DNA of 64,000 nucleotides, from assembly GCF_000421465.1 (NCBI RefSeq), contig NZ_ATXB01000001.1:2139001-2203000 (forward strand), given 5' to 3'. The position numbers were made by a program, and so were the translations under genes. Positions 55,204-64,000 of this stretch are shown piece after piece. Each line of letters begins with the position of its first letter. Within the stretch, counting starts at the first letter, position 1. The notes under the pieces were generated by a model. The model saw only the letters and a program-made list of their open reading frames with translations, had not been told where the DNA came from and did no database searches. The DNA comes from Methylohalobius crimeensis 10Ki (GTDB lineage Bacteria > Pseudomonadota > Gammaproteobacteria > Methylococcales > Methylothermaceae).

Positions 55204-55218
55204 TATAATTTCTATAAT
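55204..55218 (+). promoter_or_regulatory. Candidate -10 elements upstream of pilT
   Basis: Two TATAAT hexamers 9 bp apart (55204-55209 and 55213-55218) lie about 32-46 bp before the pilT ATG, in the pilT-yggS divergent gap. No good -35 was matched. Confidence 0.4.
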
Positions 55219-55249
55219 TAAGGCAATTGCGTCACTACAAGGATCTTCC

Positions 55250-56284
55250 ATGGACATTGCAGAACTGCTTGCTTTCTCGGTCAAAAACAATGCCTCGGAC
55301 TTGCACTTGTCCGCCGGGCTTCCTCCCATGATTCGGGTGGACGGGGACGTCCGCCGGATCAACGTACCGCCTCTGGAGCATAAGGAAGTCCACGCGCTGA
55401 TCTACGATATCATGAACGATAAGCAGCGCCGCGATTATGAAGAATTTTTGGAAACCGACTTTTCCTTCGATCTGCCCGGCGTCGCCCGGTTTCGTGTCAA
55501 CGCGTTTCATCAGGACCGGGGCGCCGGATCGGTGTTTCGGACCATCCCTTCCAAAGTACTGACTCTGGACGATTTGGGTTGTCCGACTTTTTTTCGCGAA
55601 GTTACCCAAAAGCCGCGCGGACTAATTTTGGTCACCGGCCCTACCGGCTCGGGTAAGTCGACCACCCTGGCGGCGATGATCGACCATGTCAACTCCAACA
55701 ATTACTCTCATATTCTCACCATCGAGGATCCGATCGAATTCGTGCATCAAAGCAAGAAGTCCCTCATCAATCAACGCGAAGTTCACCGCGACACCTTGGG
55801 TTTCAACGAGGCCTTGCGCTCGGCCCTGCGCGAAGACCCGGATGTCATTCTGGTGGGGGAATTGCGGGACTTGGAAACCATCCGCTTGGCCTTGACCGCG
55901 GCCGAAACCGGCCACTTGGTATTCGGCACCCTGCACACCTCGTCGGCGGCCAAAACCATCGACCGCATCATCGACGTCTTTCCCGCCGCGGAAAAAGCGA
56001 TGATCCGCTCCATGCTGTCCGAATCCCTTCAGGCGGTCATCGCCCAGACCCTGCTCAAGAAAATCGGCGGCGGCCGGACCGCGGCGTGGGAAATCATGGT
56101 GGGCACCTCCGCCATCCGCAACCTGATCCGCGAGGACAAAGTGGCGCAAATGTACTCGGCCATTCAAACCGGCCGCAAGGAAGGCATGCAAACCCTCGAT
56201 CAGCACCTTCAGGAGCTGGTGGAGAAAGGGCTCATCTCCCGCCAAAGCGCCCGGATCAAGGCCGTCAACAAAGCTGCATTCTAA
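55250..56284 (+). CDS. pilT: Type IV pilus retraction ATPase PilT
   Basis: This 344-residue hexameric ATPase depolymerises type IV pili for twitching motility. Walker A is GPTGSGKSTTLAAM; the Asp box DPIEF, Walker B PDVILVGELRD and the His box GHLVFGTLHT are all present. It also has the PilT-specific AIRNLIREDK and GMQTLDQHL. The start is ATG 55250 after AAGGA; a GTG further upstream is in the promoter. pilU follows 12 bp later. Confidence 0.96.
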   Translation: MDIAELLAFSVKNNASDLHLSAGLPPMIRVDGDVRRINVPPLEHKEVHALIYDIMNDKQRRDYEEFLETDFSFDLPGVARFRVNAFHQDRGAGSVFRTIPSKVLTLDDLGCPTFFREVTQKPRGLILVTGPTGSGKSTTLAAMIDHVNSNNYSHILTIEDPIEFVHQSKKSLINQREVHRDTLGFNEALRSALREDPDVILVGELRDLETIRLALTAAETGHLVFGTLHTSSAAKTIDRIIDVFPAAEKAMIRSMLSESLQAVIAQTLLKKIGGGRTAAWEIMVGTSAIRNLIREDKVAQMYSAIQTGRKEGMQTLDQHLQELVEKGLISRQSARIKAVNKAAF

Positions 56285-56296
56285 AGAGGTCGCCTC

Positions 56297-57415
56297 ATGA
56301 ACGTCGAATCTTTGCTCACTCTCATGGTCCACAAGAAAGCTTCCGACTTGTTCGTCATCGCCGGCCGGCCGCCGTGCATGAAGGTCAACGGCAAGGTGGA
56401 ACCGATCAGCCCCAAGAGCCTTAGCGAACCGATGGCCCGGGAATTGGTGTTGGGTGCCATGGATACACGTCAACGCGACGAGTTCGAGAACGCGCGCGAA
56501 TGCAATTTCGCCATCGCGGTGAAGGATTTAGCCCGCTTCCGGGTCAGCGCCTACTACCAGCGCAGCAGCCCGGCCATGGTTATCCGTCGGATCCAGGACT
56601 ACATTCCGGAAGTGGAGGAACTGCATCTTCCGCCGGTCCTCAAGGAATTGGCCATGACCAAGCGCGGCCTGATCATCTTCGTCGGCGCCACCGGCACCGG
56701 TAAATCCACCTCATTGGCGGCGATGCTCAAACACCGCAACCACCAAAGCTCGGGCCACATCATCACCATCGAAGACCCGATCGAATACACCCACCAACAC
56801 GCCGGTTGCATCGTTACCCAGCGGGAAGTGGGCACCGATACCGAGTCCTACCAAGTGGCGCTCAAAAACACCCTCCGCCAAGCCCCGGACGTCATCCTGA
56901 TCGGCGAGGTCAGAACCCGCGAAACCATGCAGCACGCCATCACTTTCGCCGAAACCGGGCATTTGTGTCTAACCACACTCCATGCCAACAACGCCAACCA
57001 GGCCCTGGACCGGATTCTGCATTTCTTTCCCGAAGACATGCACGACCAGCTATTCATGGACTTGTCCTTGAACCTCAAGGCCATCGTCGCCCAACAATTG
57101 ATTCGGCGGGCTGACAGTGAAGGCCGGTATCCGGCGGTGGAGATTCTCATCAATACGCCGCTGGCCTCGGACCTGATTCGCAAGGGAGAGATCCATAAAC
57201 TCAAGGACTTGATGAAGCGGTCTCGGGAACAAGGCATGCAAACTTTCGATCAATGCCTGTACGACCTTTACCGGGAAGGCAAAATCGGCTACGAAGATGC
57301 CCTCAATGCCGCCGATTCGCGCAATGAAGTACGCTTGATGATCAAACTGGGCGCCGACGGCGGAGCCGGCCAATACGGCGAACTGGATAAGATGGATCTG
57401 GTGGACGACGAGTAG
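56297..57415 (+). CDS. pilU: Type IV pilus retraction ATPase PilU
   Basis: This 372-residue PilT paralogue has Walker A GATGTGKSTSLAAM, DPIEY, PDVILIGEVRTRETM and GHLCLTTLHANNANQALDRI. It supports PilT during retraction under load. The C-terminal tail after residue ~345 is acidic (ELDKMDLVDDE). The ribosome-binding site AGAGG lies before the ATG. It forms an operon with pilT. A short stem GTAGGGG/CCCCTAC overlaps the stop region. Confidence 0.95.
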   Translation: MNVESLLTLMVHKKASDLFVIAGRPPCMKVNGKVEPISPKSLSEPMARELVLGAMDTRQRDEFENARECNFAIAVKDLARFRVSAYYQRSSPAMVIRRIQDYIPEVEELHLPPVLKELAMTKRGLIIFVGATGTGKSTSLAAMLKHRNHQSSGHIITIEDPIEYTHQHAGCIVTQREVGTDTESYQVALKNTLRQAPDVILIGEVRTRETMQHAITFAETGHLCLTTLHANNANQALDRILHFFPEDMHDQLFMDLSLNLKAIVAQQLIRRADSEGRYPAVEILINTPLASDLIRKGEIHKLKDLMKRSREQGMQTFDQCLYDLYREGKIGYEDALNAADSRNEVRLMIKLGADGGAGQYGELDKMDLVDDE

Positions 57416-57442
57416 GGGCAGCCCCTACAAAAATTGTTCACG

Positions 57443-58747
57443 TCAGCTCCGATAAACCACCCGACCGTCGACCAGGGTATAACGCACCCTGCCCTTCATG
57501 GGTTGTCCCCAGTAAGGCGTATTACGCCCCTGGCTGAGCCAGGTGGTTTCTCCCACCTCCCAGAGCACTCCGGGGTCGAACACACACAGGTCGGCAGGCG
57601 CACCGGCGGTCAACCTCCCCCCGGCCAAGCCCAAGGCCTGTGCCGGTCCGATGGTCAAGCGGGCGATCGCCTGGGAAAGGGACAAGACGCCCTCGTCCAC
57701 CAAGCGAAGGGTCAAGGGAAGCAAAATCTCCAAACCCGCGATGCCGGGCTCGGTGGCCGCGAACACATCCCGTTTCGCATCCGCCTCATGGGGTTGATGG
57801 TCGCTGCAGATCGCCGTCACCGCCCCCGCGGCCACCGCCTCCCGTAGACCGTCTCGATCCACGGCGGATCGCAGCGGGGGTTGGACGTGCGCAAGGGGAT
57901 CGAAGCCTTCGACGGCAGCTTCGGTCAAATGCAATTGATGAGCCGCCACATCGGCGCTTACCGGCAACCCTTGCTGCTTGGCCGCGGCGATCATTCCCGT
58001 CGCGGAACGAGTGCTTAGACAGGCAAAATGCACCTGCGCCCCAATGTCCTCCACCAAGGCCAGGATCTGAGCGACCGCGACGGTTTCAGCGCTCGCCGGA
58101 ATGCCCGGCAAGCCCAAGCGGGTCGCCACTGCGCCTTCATGGACGCACCCCCCCGCCGACAACCAACGTTCCTGGGGCCGGACGATCGCCGGCAAGCCGT
58201 AGGTGGCGGCATATTCCAAGGCTCGTCGCCAAATCATGGGATTGGCCAAGGGGCGACGACCGTTGCTCACCGCCATACAACCGGCAAGCTTAAGTGCGTG
58301 CATTTCACTCAACAGCTCCCCTGCCAAGCCCCGGGTGAGGGCCCCTACCACCACCACCTTAGCCCTATTGGAAAGTTCCGCCCGCTCCCGAATCAGCTCC
58401 ACCACCGCCGGCGTGTCGATGACCGGATCGGTCTCCGGAGAACAACAGAGCGTCGTGATCCCCGCCTTGGCCGCCGCGGCGGTCTCGGTGGCGACGGTCG
58501 CCTTGTGTTCGTAACCCGGTTCCCCTAAGAATACGGACAAATCAATAAACCCGGGGCTGATGACACTGCCTTCGGCATCCAGAATCTCGTCCGCTTGAAA
58601 TCCGACAGGCTGATCCCCAACCGCGATGATTCGCCCATCCGCGACATAAACGCCGCCCTTAGGCAGCTCACTGCCCATTCCCGTTTGTTCCGAATCGCTG
58701 GCCGGGTCCAGCAAGCGACCTTCCACGATGGCGATCCGTTGGCTCAT
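57443..58747 (-). CDS. Dihydroorotase-like protein PyrC', metal site lost (ATCase partner)
   Basis: This 434-residue amidohydrolase-fold protein resembles class-I dihydroorotase ([47 protein letters not shown]). The first metal-binding motif HxH of the DxHVHLREPG block is replaced by SVF, and other ligands are altered (GCMAVSNG), so catalysis is unlikely. In Pseudomonas-like bacteria such an inactive homologue is needed for assembly of the PyrB complex, and the gene is likewise next to pyrB. Its ATG overlaps the pyrB stop by 4 bp. An active dihydroorotase must be encoded elsewhere. Confidence 0.88.
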   Translation of the reverse strand: MSQRIAIVEGRLLDPASDSEQTGMGSELPKGGVYVADGRIIAVGDQPVGFQADEILDAEGSVISPGFIDLSVFLGEPGYEHKATVATETAAAAKAGITTLCCSPETDPVIDTPAVVELIRERAELSNRAKVVVVGALTRGLAGELLSEMHALKLAGCMAVSNGRRPLANPMIWRRALEYAATYGLPAIVRPQERWLSAGGCVHEGAVATRLGLPGIPASAETVAVAQILALVEDIGAQVHFACLSTRSATGMIAAAKQQGLPVSADVAAHQLHLTEAAVEGFDPLAHVQPPLRSAVDRDGLREAVAAGAVTAICSDHQPHEADAKRDVFAATEPGIAGLEILLPLTLRLVDEGVLSLSQAIARLTIGPAQALGLAGGRLTAGAPADLCVFDPGVLWEVGETTWLSQGRNTPYWGQPMKGRVRYTLVDGRVVYRS

Positions 58748-59706
58748 ACCTGAACCGCCCCCATCGCCAGCGCCATCACCGCCATTCGGATGCCAATCCC
58801 GTGACTGACTTGTTCCAGAATCACCGAATGAACCCCGTCGGCCACATCCGACGCCATCTCCACGCCGCGATTGATCGGCCCCGGATGCATCACCAAGCAA
58901 TCCGGCTTGGCGCGCTCAAGGCGTGCCTGGGTCAGACCGAAACACTGATAATATTCGTGCTCGCTCGGCAACAAGGCACCTTGCATCCGCTCTCTTTGCA
59001 GGCGGAGCATGATCACCACATCCACGTCTTCCAGACCGGCATCCAGATCGCAATAAGGCTCGGCGCCCAAATCTTCCACCGCCACCGGTAACAAGGTGCG
59101 CGGCGCGATTACCCGCACTTCGGGGACTCCCAAGGTTTTCAAGGCGTGAATCTGAGAACGGGCCACTCGCGAATGCAGAATATCGCCGACGATGGCCACC
59201 TTGAGGGATTCGAAATCCGGTTTGTGCCGGCGGATGGTGAAAACATCCAACAAGGCCTGAGTGGGGTGCGCGTGGCGGCCGTCGCCGGCGTTGATGACAC
59301 TGATGTGGGGCGCCACGTGGCGGGCGATGAAATGGGCCGCGCCGCTGTCGGCGTGGCGGACCACGAACATATCCACGAACATCGCCTCCAGATTGCGGAT
59401 CGTGTCGAGCAAACTTTCCCCCTTGGCGGTGGCGGAGACGGCGACGTTCAGATTGAGCACGTCCGCGGATAAGCGTTTGGCCGCTAATTCGAAGGTGGTG
59501 CGGGTGCGGGTGCTGGTCTCGAAAAACAGATTGACCACGGTTTTGCCGCGCAAAAGCGGGACTTTTTTAACCTTTTGCTCGGTGACGCTGCCGAAGGATT
59601 CGGCGGTATCCATGATCCGCGTCAACCATTCCCGACTCAAGGCTTCGAGCGTCAGAAAGTGACGCAGCCGTCCCTGCTGGTCCAGTTGCAAATCCTCGTC
59701 TCCCAT
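58744..59706 (-). CDS. pyrB: Aspartate carbamoyltransferase catalytic subunit
   Basis: This 320-residue enzyme condenses carbamoyl phosphate with aspartate in pyrimidine synthesis. The carbamoyl-phosphate-binding [15 protein letters not shown] is clear, as are [20 protein letters not shown] and the C-terminal [13 protein letters not shown]. The start is ATG 59706, 2 bp after pyrR; the longer upstream frame overlaps pyrR. It is followed by the inactive dihydroorotase PyrC' with a 4-bp overlap, which matches class-A ATCases that form a PyrB-PyrC' dodecamer. No pyrI gene is present. Confidence 0.96.
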   Translation of the reverse strand: MGDEDLQLDQQGRLRHFLTLEALSREWLTRIMDTAESFGSVTEQKVKKVPLLRGKTVVNLFFETSTRTRTTFELAAKRLSADVLNLNVAVSATAKGESLLDTIRNLEAMFVDMFVVRHADSGAAHFIARHVAPHISVINAGDGRHAHPTQALLDVFTIRRHKPDFESLKVAIVGDILHSRVARSQIHALKTLGVPEVRVIAPRTLLPVAVEDLGAEPYCDLDAGLEDVDVVIMLRLQRERMQGALLPSEHEYYQCFGLTQARLERAKPDCLVMHPGPINRGVEMASDVADGVHSVILEQVSHGIGIRMAVMALAMGAVQV

Positions 59707-59708
59707 GT

Positions 59709-60245
59709 TCAAGCGCCGCCAGAGAACAATTCCAGACGTAAGGGCTCGGGACCGGTCAGTTTGATACGCTGTCCCGGCGGCAGCTCGATCCGGGCGCCGG
59801 CGCATTCTGCCTGGACGGGCAATTCGCGGCCGTTGCGGTCGAGCAACACGCCGAGCACCACCTGCCGGGGACGCCCGTAATCGAACAGCTCATTGAGTGC
59901 CGCGCGGACGGTGCGGCCGGTATACAGGACGTCATCCACCAGGATGATATTCCGATCCTCGGTGTTGGGCAAACGACTGGGGCGAACCTCGGGATGCATC
60001 CCGATCCGGGAAAAATCGTCCCGGTAGAAAGAAATGTTCAATTGGCCGATGGCCTCGGCGACCCCCAAGCGCTTACGCAACCATTCGGCAACCCACACGC
60101 CGCCGGTATGAATGCCCACGATCAAAGGATTGTCCATTTGGCGCATATCGATCTGCCTGCGCAGGCAAGCTTCCAATGCCGCCAACGGCGCCTGTACATC
60201 CCACTCCCTTACCTCACCCCCGATACCGATCGACGCCGTTTTCAT
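59709..60245 (-). CDS. pyrR: PyrR bifunctional regulator/uracil phosphoribosyltransferase
   Basis: A 178-residue type-I phosphoribosyltransferase with the PRPP loop [21 protein letters not shown] and the early block [18 protein letters not shown]. In Bacillus PyrR attenuates pyr transcription by binding RNA; in Gammaproteobacteria its regulatory role is less clear, and I saw no PyrR-type anti-antiterminator in the leader here. It overlaps ruvX by 4 bp upstream and precedes pyrB by 2 bp. Confidence 0.93.
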   Translation of the reverse strand: MKTASIGIGGEVREWDVQAPLAALEACLRRQIDMRQMDNPLIVGIHTGGVWVAEWLRKRLGVAEAIGQLNISFYRDDFSRIGMHPEVRPSRLPNTEDRNIILVDDVLYTGRTVRAALNELFDYGRPRQVVLGVLLDRNGRELPVQAECAGARIELPPGQRIKLTGPEPLRLELFSGGA

Positions 60246-60676
60246 GCCGCGTGTTCGCGATGGTTGAGCCAGGTTTGCAAAATCAGCTTGGCCGCCACCT
60301 GATCGTTGAATTCTTGGACCTTGCGGGCTCGCAGATTGACTTCGTCGAACAACAGGCGCCGGGATTCGAAGCTGGTCAGGTGTTCATCCACCGGATAGAC
60401 CGGCACCTGATAGCGGGCCTCCAATTGACGGCAAAATTTGCGCATCAAGGGCGTGATGGGGTTGTCCTGGCCGTCGGGCTGACAGGCGATCCCCACGATC
60501 AATCCGTCGGGGCACCAAGTATTCACCAGGCGGTCGATGGCTTCCCAGCGGACGCTTTTCTTTTCCGAACGGATGGTTTCCAAAGGGGAAGCCGTCCCGG
60601 TAATCCGCTGCCCCACCGCCACCCCGATTTTATGGGTGCCGTAATCGAAACCCAAATAAGTACCACGCTTATCCAT
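60242..60676 (-). CDS. ruvX: Putative Holliday-junction resolvase / pre-16S rRNA nuclease YqgF
   Basis: This 144-residue RNase-H-fold protein has LGFDYGTHKIGVAVG (first catalytic Asp), LIVGIACQPDGQDNPIT, and the C-terminal VYPVDEHLTSFESRR with Asp-Glu plus the later conserved DQVAAKLILQTWL. It matures the 5' end of 16S rRNA and has been proposed as a Holliday junction resolvase. It overlaps yqgE upstream by 8 bp and pyrR downstream by 4 bp, the usual gammaproteobacterial order. Confidence 0.94.
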   Translation of the reverse strand: MDKRGTYLGFDYGTHKIGVAVGQRITGTASPLETIRSEKKSVRWEAIDRLVNTWCPDGLIVGIACQPDGQDNPITPLMRKFCRQLEARYQVPVYPVDEHLTSFESRRLLFDEVNLRARKVQEFNDQVAAKLILQTWLNHREHAA

Positions 60677-61238
60677 GACCGGCCTGCGAGGATAAAAGAT
60701 CGAGATCGATCCCCAAGCGGCCGGCGGCGGCCCGCCAACGCTGAATCGGTGGAAGATCGAATAAAATATCGGATGCGGCGGGTACGTTGAGCCAGGCGTT
60801 ATCGAGCATTTCCTGCTCCAACTGCCCTTCCCCCCAACCGGCGTAGCCCAGGGCGATCAAATTTTTCTCCGGCCCACCGCCGGCGGCAATCGCTTCCAAG
60901 ATGTCGCGAGATGTGGTCAATCCGATCTCGTCATTGATCGCCAAGGTGCCTTCCCAATCGCCCACGGGGCTATGGAGGACGAAACCGCGTTCCGGCTGAA
61001 CCGGCCCGCCGAGATACACCGGTTGGTCGGCAACGGCGGTGTTTTGAGCGGGAATTTGCATGGAGTCGAGAATATCCGCAAGGCGCATCTCCAGGGGCCT
61101 GGAAATGACGATTCCCAACGCCCCCTGAGCGCTATGCTGGCATAAATAGGTCACCGAATGGGAAAAGTTCGGGTCCTCCAGTGTCGGCATGGCAATGAGA
61201 AACTGCCCGGTTAAATAAGTATGGTCGTGTTGCGTCAT
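60669..61238 (-). CDS. YqgE/AlgH family protein
   Basis: A 189-residue protein of the UPF0301 family: YLTGQFLIAMPTLEDPNFSHSVTYLC at the start, GALGIVISRPLEMRLADIL, and YLGGPVQPERGFVLHSP. The biochemical role is not established; AlgH was named as an alginate regulator in Pseudomonas. The start is ATG 61238 (MTQHDHTYLTG); the upstream frame overlaps the TonB-like gene. It sits between the TonB-like gene and ruvX. Confidence 0.93.
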   Translation of the reverse strand: MTQHDHTYLTGQFLIAMPTLEDPNFSHSVTYLCQHSAQGALGIVISRPLEMRLADILDSMQIPAQNTAVADQPVYLGGPVQPERGFVLHSPVGDWEGTLAINDEIGLTTSRDILEAIAAGGGPEKNLIALGYAGWGEGQLEQEMLDNAWLNVPAASDILFDLPPIQRWRAAAGRLGIDLDLLSSQAGHG

Positions 61239-61254
61239 ATCACCCTCGAATCTG

Positions 61255-62166
61255 TCAACGGTCCATGGCCAGACCCGCCTCATTGTAAAACTTCCAGGTA
61301 CGGGTAATGACGATCTCATCCGCCTGGGCCGCCAATTCGTCGGGAAAAGGAGAAAACGGCGCGGCCAACCGCATGATCCGGATCGCCGCATCGTCCAGCA
61401 CGCGATGTCCCGAAGAACGGAGAATTTTGATTTTTTCCATCTTGCCTTCCCTGCTCACCCACACGCTGACTACCAGGGAGCCGGACAACCCCTTGCGCCG
61501 CGCCTCATCGGGATAATTCAAGTTGCCGATCCGCTCCACCTTCTCCTGCCACGCCCGCTCATAGGCGGCGGCAACGTATTTGTGGGCGCTGATGAGCTCA
61601 CGAATCGGCACCACCCGCTCGTTAGGGGAATATCGCACCGGCTGCGTGGCTGCGACACCCAGTTCGGCGATCTGGCGGGCCAAGAGGCGCCGGTCCAGAT
61701 GGGGCTCGCTTGCCGCTTCCGTGGGCTGACCATCGTGAGGCAAGGCGGCATCCGCTTGCGCCTGGGTCAAATGGGAATTGTTCTGCAGATCTGCCTCCGC
61801 CGGTTCGTCACCGGGATTTGTGTGATGCTTTTCAGCCGGCTGCCCGCTCGGCTTGGTAGGCGGTTCCCTGCGGGAAGACGCCGTCGCTTCCGCCGACCGT
61901 CCAAACTCTGATGGTTGAACCGGACGAGACGGCTTAGCCAGAGGTTTCCCCTCTCCCTCGCTGTCGCTCTGGGCCAAATAGTCCGCCTTGTCGGGCCGCT
62001 TGGTATCGGGTTGGGCAATCAATTCGATATCCAAGGTGCGCTCGATTTTGGGAATATCGGGCATGCGGAAACGGATACCGAAAATCAACCCGGCATGCAC
62101 CACCAAGGCCACGAGGACCGCGACCAACATTCGATCGGACGGACTGCCGAAGGTCCCTTGGGTCAT
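61255..62166 (-). CDS. TonB-like energy transducer
   Basis: A 303-residue protein with one N-terminal transmembrane helix (about residues 12-32), a long Pro/Glu/Ser/Lys-rich periplasmic spacer (about 55-170), and a TonB C-terminal domain. In that domain YPDEARRKGLSGSLVVSVWVSREGKMEKIKILRSSGHRVLDDAAIRIMR carries the usual YP motif. It lies between gshB and yqgE with a 4-bp overlap upstream (ATGA). No ExbB, ExbD or receptor gene is in the window. It could couple inner-membrane energy to an outer-membrane transporter or act in envelope structure. Confidence 0.88.
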   Translation of the reverse strand: MTQGTFGSPSDRMLVAVLVALVVHAGLIFGIRFRMPDIPKIERTLDIELIAQPDTKRPDKADYLAQSDSEGEGKPLAKPSRPVQPSEFGRSAEATASSRREPPTKPSGQPAEKHHTNPGDEPAEADLQNNSHLTQAQADAALPHDGQPTEAASEPHLDRRLLARQIAELGVAATQPVRYSPNERVVPIRELISAHKYVAAAYERAWQEKVERIGNLNYPDEARRKGLSGSLVVSVWVSREGKMEKIKILRSSGHRVLDDAAIRIMRLAAPFSPFPDELAAQADEIVITRTWKFYNEAGLAMDR

Positions 62167-63125
62167 CGCTTAAGCAATCCTTCGATTTCATTCATCAACT
62201 GAGCACTGATATTTAATTTGAATAGTTTATCCAATTCCTGAACGCAAGTGGGGCTCGTCACATTGATTTCGGTGAGATAGTCGCCGATTACGTCGATACC
62301 GACGAAGATCAAACCACGCTCGCGCAACTGCGGCCCCACCTGGGCGCAAATCCAGCGGTCGCGGTCGGTCAAGGCCCGCCCCTCGGCCCGTCCGCCGGCG
62401 GCCAGATTGCCCCGTAATTCCCCCGACGCCGGCACTCTCGCCAGAGCATGGGGAACCGGCTCTCCGTTAATCAACAGAATACGCTTGTCGCCGGCCGCGA
62501 TTTCCGGCAGGTATTTTTGCGCCATCACGAACCGGCGGCCATGGGCGGTCATCAACTCCATAACGACACTGAAGTTGGGATCATCGGGATGCAAGTAGAA
62601 AATCGAAGCTCCTCCCATGCCATCCAACGGTTTGAGGATGATCTCCCCCTGCTCGCGCAAAAATTGCCGGAATTGCCGCACATCGCGAGACACCAAGGTG
62701 GGTGCGCAACACTGGGGAAACCAAGCGGTGAAGAGTTTTTCATTGGCGTCCCGCAAGGAGCGGGGCTTGTTCACCACCAGCGTACCGCGCTGCTCGGCGC
62801 ATTCAAGCAAATAGGTCGCATAAATGTATTCTTGATCGAAGGGAGGATCCTTGCGCATCAAGATCACATCCAAATCATCCAGCGGACGCTCGCATTCTTC
62901 CTCGAAGGAATACCATCGCTGCGCATCGCGTTGGAGGGAAAGACGGCGCATGCGCGCATAAGTTCGACCGTCGCGGAGGTAAAGGTCATTCATTTCCATA
63001 TAAAATAAATCCCAACTCCGCGCCTGGGCTTCGAGCAGCAAGGCGAAGGTGGTGTCTTTATGAACTTTGATCTCCCCGATGGGATCCATGACAACGCCGA
63101 GTTCTATATTTGAGCTGGTGGCCAT
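62163..63125 (-). CDS. gshB: Glutathione synthetase
   Basis: A 320-residue ATP-grasp ligase joining gamma-glutamylcysteine and glycine. It has VVMDPIGEIKVHKDTTFALLLEA at the start, MRKDPPFDQEYIYATYLLE, the ATP-binding LKPLDGMGGASIFYL, and the C-terminal DVIGDYLTEINVTSPT. The first ATG has GGAGG 12 nt upstream; a second start 12 codons in (MDPIGE) is less likely. It heads the minus-strand operon gshB-tonB-yqgE-ruvX-pyrR-pyrB-pyrC'. Confidence 0.96.
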   Translation of the reverse strand: MATSSNIELGVVMDPIGEIKVHKDTTFALLLEAQARSWDLFYMEMNDLYLRDGRTYARMRRLSLQRDAQRWYSFEEECERPLDDLDVILMRKDPPFDQEYIYATYLLECAEQRGTLVVNKPRSLRDANEKLFTAWFPQCCAPTLVSRDVRQFRQFLREQGEIILKPLDGMGGASIFYLHPDDPNFSVVMELMTAHGRRFVMAQKYLPEIAAGDKRILLINGEPVPHALARVPASGELRGNLAAGGRAEGRALTDRDRWICAQVGPQLRERGLIFVGIDVIGDYLTEINVTSPTCVQELDKLFKLNISAQLMNEIEGLLKR

Positions 63126-63201
63126 GAAGGAACTTTGCCTCCGCTGATTTCAATCGATTTGGCTTAAGATTGGATGCAAATGGAAATGGTATCATCCTTT
63201 T

Positions 63202-63230
63202 TTGCCGAAACGTCGCATTTGGGTTAAAAT
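63202..63230 (+). promoter_or_regulatory. Sigma-70-type promoter for rpmB-rpmG
   Basis: TTGCCG (63202-63207), a 17-bp spacer, then TAAAAT (63225-63230), ending 38 bp before the rpmB ATG. Spacing and position suit a housekeeping promoter. Confidence 0.55.
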
Positions 63231-63268
63231 TCACCGTTTAAATTCATTGGATAGATCGGGGTTAAACC

Positions 63269-63505
63269 ATGTCCAGAGTGTGTCAAGTAACGGGCAAACG
63301 ACCCATTACCGGCAACAATGTGTCCCATGCCAACAATAAAACCAAGCGGCGTTTTTTGCCCAATCTGCACGAGCACCGGTTTTGGGTGGAAAGCGAGAAC
63401 CGCTGGGTTAAACTGCGGATCTCCAGCCAAGGTATGCGCATCATCGACAAAAAAGGCATTGACGTGGTGCTGGCCGACATGCGTCAGCGCGGCATCAAGA
63501 TCTAA
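63269..63505 (+). CDS. rpmB: 50S ribosomal protein L28
   Basis: A 78-residue ribosomal protein of the large subunit: [34 protein letters not shown] is the hallmark start, and the C-terminal half ([26 protein letters not shown]) is typical of the proteobacterial form. Only one cysteine is present in the N-terminal block, so this is the zinc-free type. rpmG follows 23 bp later, the conserved order in Proteobacteria. Confidence 0.98.
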   Translation: MSRVCQVTGKRPITGNNVSHANNKTKRRFLPNLHEHRFWVESENRWVKLRISSQGMRIIDKKGIDVVLADMRQRGIKI

Positions 63506-63528
63506 CTTACCTTCAGAGGTCACATAGC

Positions 63529-63684
63529 ATGCGGGATAAAATCAAGCTCGTCTCGACAGCCGGTACCGGCTATTACTACACCACCACCAAAAACAAGCGC
63601 ACCACGCCCGACAAGCTGGAATTCAAAAAATACGATCCGGTGGTTCGCAAACACGTGGTTTTTAAAGAAGCCAAAATCAAATAA
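63529..63684 (+). CDS. rpmG: 50S ribosomal protein L33
   Basis: A 51-residue basic large-subunit protein ([20 protein letters not shown], then [20 protein letters not shown], ending KEAKIK). It lacks the CxxC pairs of the zinc-binding L33 form. AGAGGT lies 10 nt before the ATG. It is co-transcribed with rpmB and followed directly by a terminator hairpin. Confidence 0.98.
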   Translation: MRDKIKLVSTAGTGYYYTTTKNKRTTPDKLEFKKYDPVVRKHVVFKEAKIK

Positions 63685-63688
63685 TTTT

Positions 63689-63732
63689 CTCCCCCGCAGC
63701 TCCCAGGTTGCGGGGGAGACTGTTTGTTATTG
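63689..63732 (+). terminator. Terminator of rpmB-rpmG
   Basis: A perfect 10-bp stem CTCCCCCGCA/TGCGGGGGAG with a 10-nt loop, starting 5 bp after the rpmG stop and followed by ACTGTTTGTTATT. The U-tract is imperfect. The same stem may also serve transcripts from the converging gene. Confidence 0.72.
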
Positions 63733-64000
63733 AGCGAATAGCTCCCCCGTTTCCGTCGCCGCGCCCTCTTCCTCGCCCAGCGACTGGACAGGCGCTCCGT
63801 ATTCCGGCGTCGTTTGCGCCGCATCATCGGCGAACAAATTCGAATCTTCCACCTCAGCCGGCGCCTCAATTTTTGCGCTCTCACTTCGCGCCGGCGGCTC
63901 AGACACAGCCGCACTATCCGCCTGCCCCCATCCCTGCAACCAATGGCGACCGCTCTCGGTTTGCAAGCCAATTCCCAATCCCGCCAGGCTTATCAACACG
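63727..64000 (-). CDS. Partial hypothetical protein, C-terminal part only
   Basis: The frame continues past the right edge of the window, so the N-terminus is missing. The visible ~90 residues begin with a hydrophobic segment (LISLAGLGIGLQ) followed by an acidic, Ala/Glu/Ser-rich tail with no recognised domain (EAPAEVEDSNLFADDA, SLGEEEGAATETGELFAQ). It is convergent with rpmB-rpmG. Function unknown. Confidence 0.5.
   Translation of the reverse strand, partial: VLISLAGLGIGLQTESGRHWLQGWGQADSAAVSEPPARSESAKIEAPAEVEDSNLFADDAAQTTPEYGAPVQSLGEEEGAATETGELFAQ

Noticed and set aside
57410-57430. Hairpin GTAGGGG/CCCCTAC at the pilU stop as a rho-independent terminator
   Set aside because: No T-run follows on the plus strand (AAAAATTG). 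On the minus strand the Ts come before the stem, not after it.

Overview
The window is a stretch of a proteobacterial chromosome, most probably a gammaproteobacterium. The order yqgE-ruvX-pyrR-pyrB-inactive dihydroorotase, a homodimeric-type pyruvate dehydrogenase (aceE-aceF-lpdA), ffh next to a CcsA/YpjD-type membrane gene, and pilT-pilU all point that way. A methanotroph-like (Methylococcales) lineage is possible, but the sequence does not prove it. I saw no rRNA, tRNA or CRISPR array.

Layout. 1-2.4 kb: the end of a PEP-CTERM protein gene, an IS3-family element with matching ends, and a gene-poor tail. 2.4-8.5 kb: a degenerate SNase-like protein, a solitary substrate-binding lipoprotein paired with a HAMP-PAS-GGDEF-EAL sensor, and small membrane and lipoproteins. 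8.5-14 kb: a DUF2760 protein and two unusual Hsp70 proteins in one operon. 14-22.3 kb: the most interesting region, a putative ceramide (sphingolipid) locus. One strand carries a fatty acyl-AMP ligase, an epimerase-like reductase, an acyl carrier protein, a serine-palmitoyltransferase-like enzyme and an ABC exporter. A GNAT-like N-acyltransferase and a nucleotidyltransferase are divergently transcribed, and the shared control region holds a perfect 20-bp palindrome. 22.3-33 kb: an OmpA-like protein fused to a hairpin-rich tandem repeat, an alpha/beta hydrolase, then the operon ffh-moaA-(Uma2 remnant)-aceE-aceF-lpdA. 33-39 kb: a CcsA-like protein and a late flagellar cluster (fliC-flaG-fliD-fliS and two FliT-like genes) headed by a sigma-28-type promoter.

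39-49.4 kb: ppx and bioA, then an A+T-richer surface-polysaccharide island (DegT aminotransferase, hexapeptide acyltransferase, 1386-residue methyltransferase/multi-glycosyltransferase). It is bordered by an IS4-family element with an intact 7-bp target duplication and a transposase that changes frame at an A7 run. 49.9-57.4 kb: ubiX, pip, a His-rich outer-membrane barrel, a FlaA1/WbpM-type dehydratase, a YggS-type PLP protein, and pilT-pilU. 57.4-63.1 kb: one compact minus-strand operon gshB-tonB-like-yqgE-ruvX-pyrR-pyrB-pyrC'. The window ends with rpmB-rpmG and a partial membrane-anchored protein.

The genes suggest a motile, piliated Gram-negative cell with a variable surface polysaccharide. 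The central inference is that it can also make a ceramide-type lipid by the bacterial route known from Caulobacter. The four-gene order acyl-ACP synthetase/reductase/ACP/serine palmitoyltransferase is the strongest evidence. The head group and exporter are only suggested by neighbourhood.
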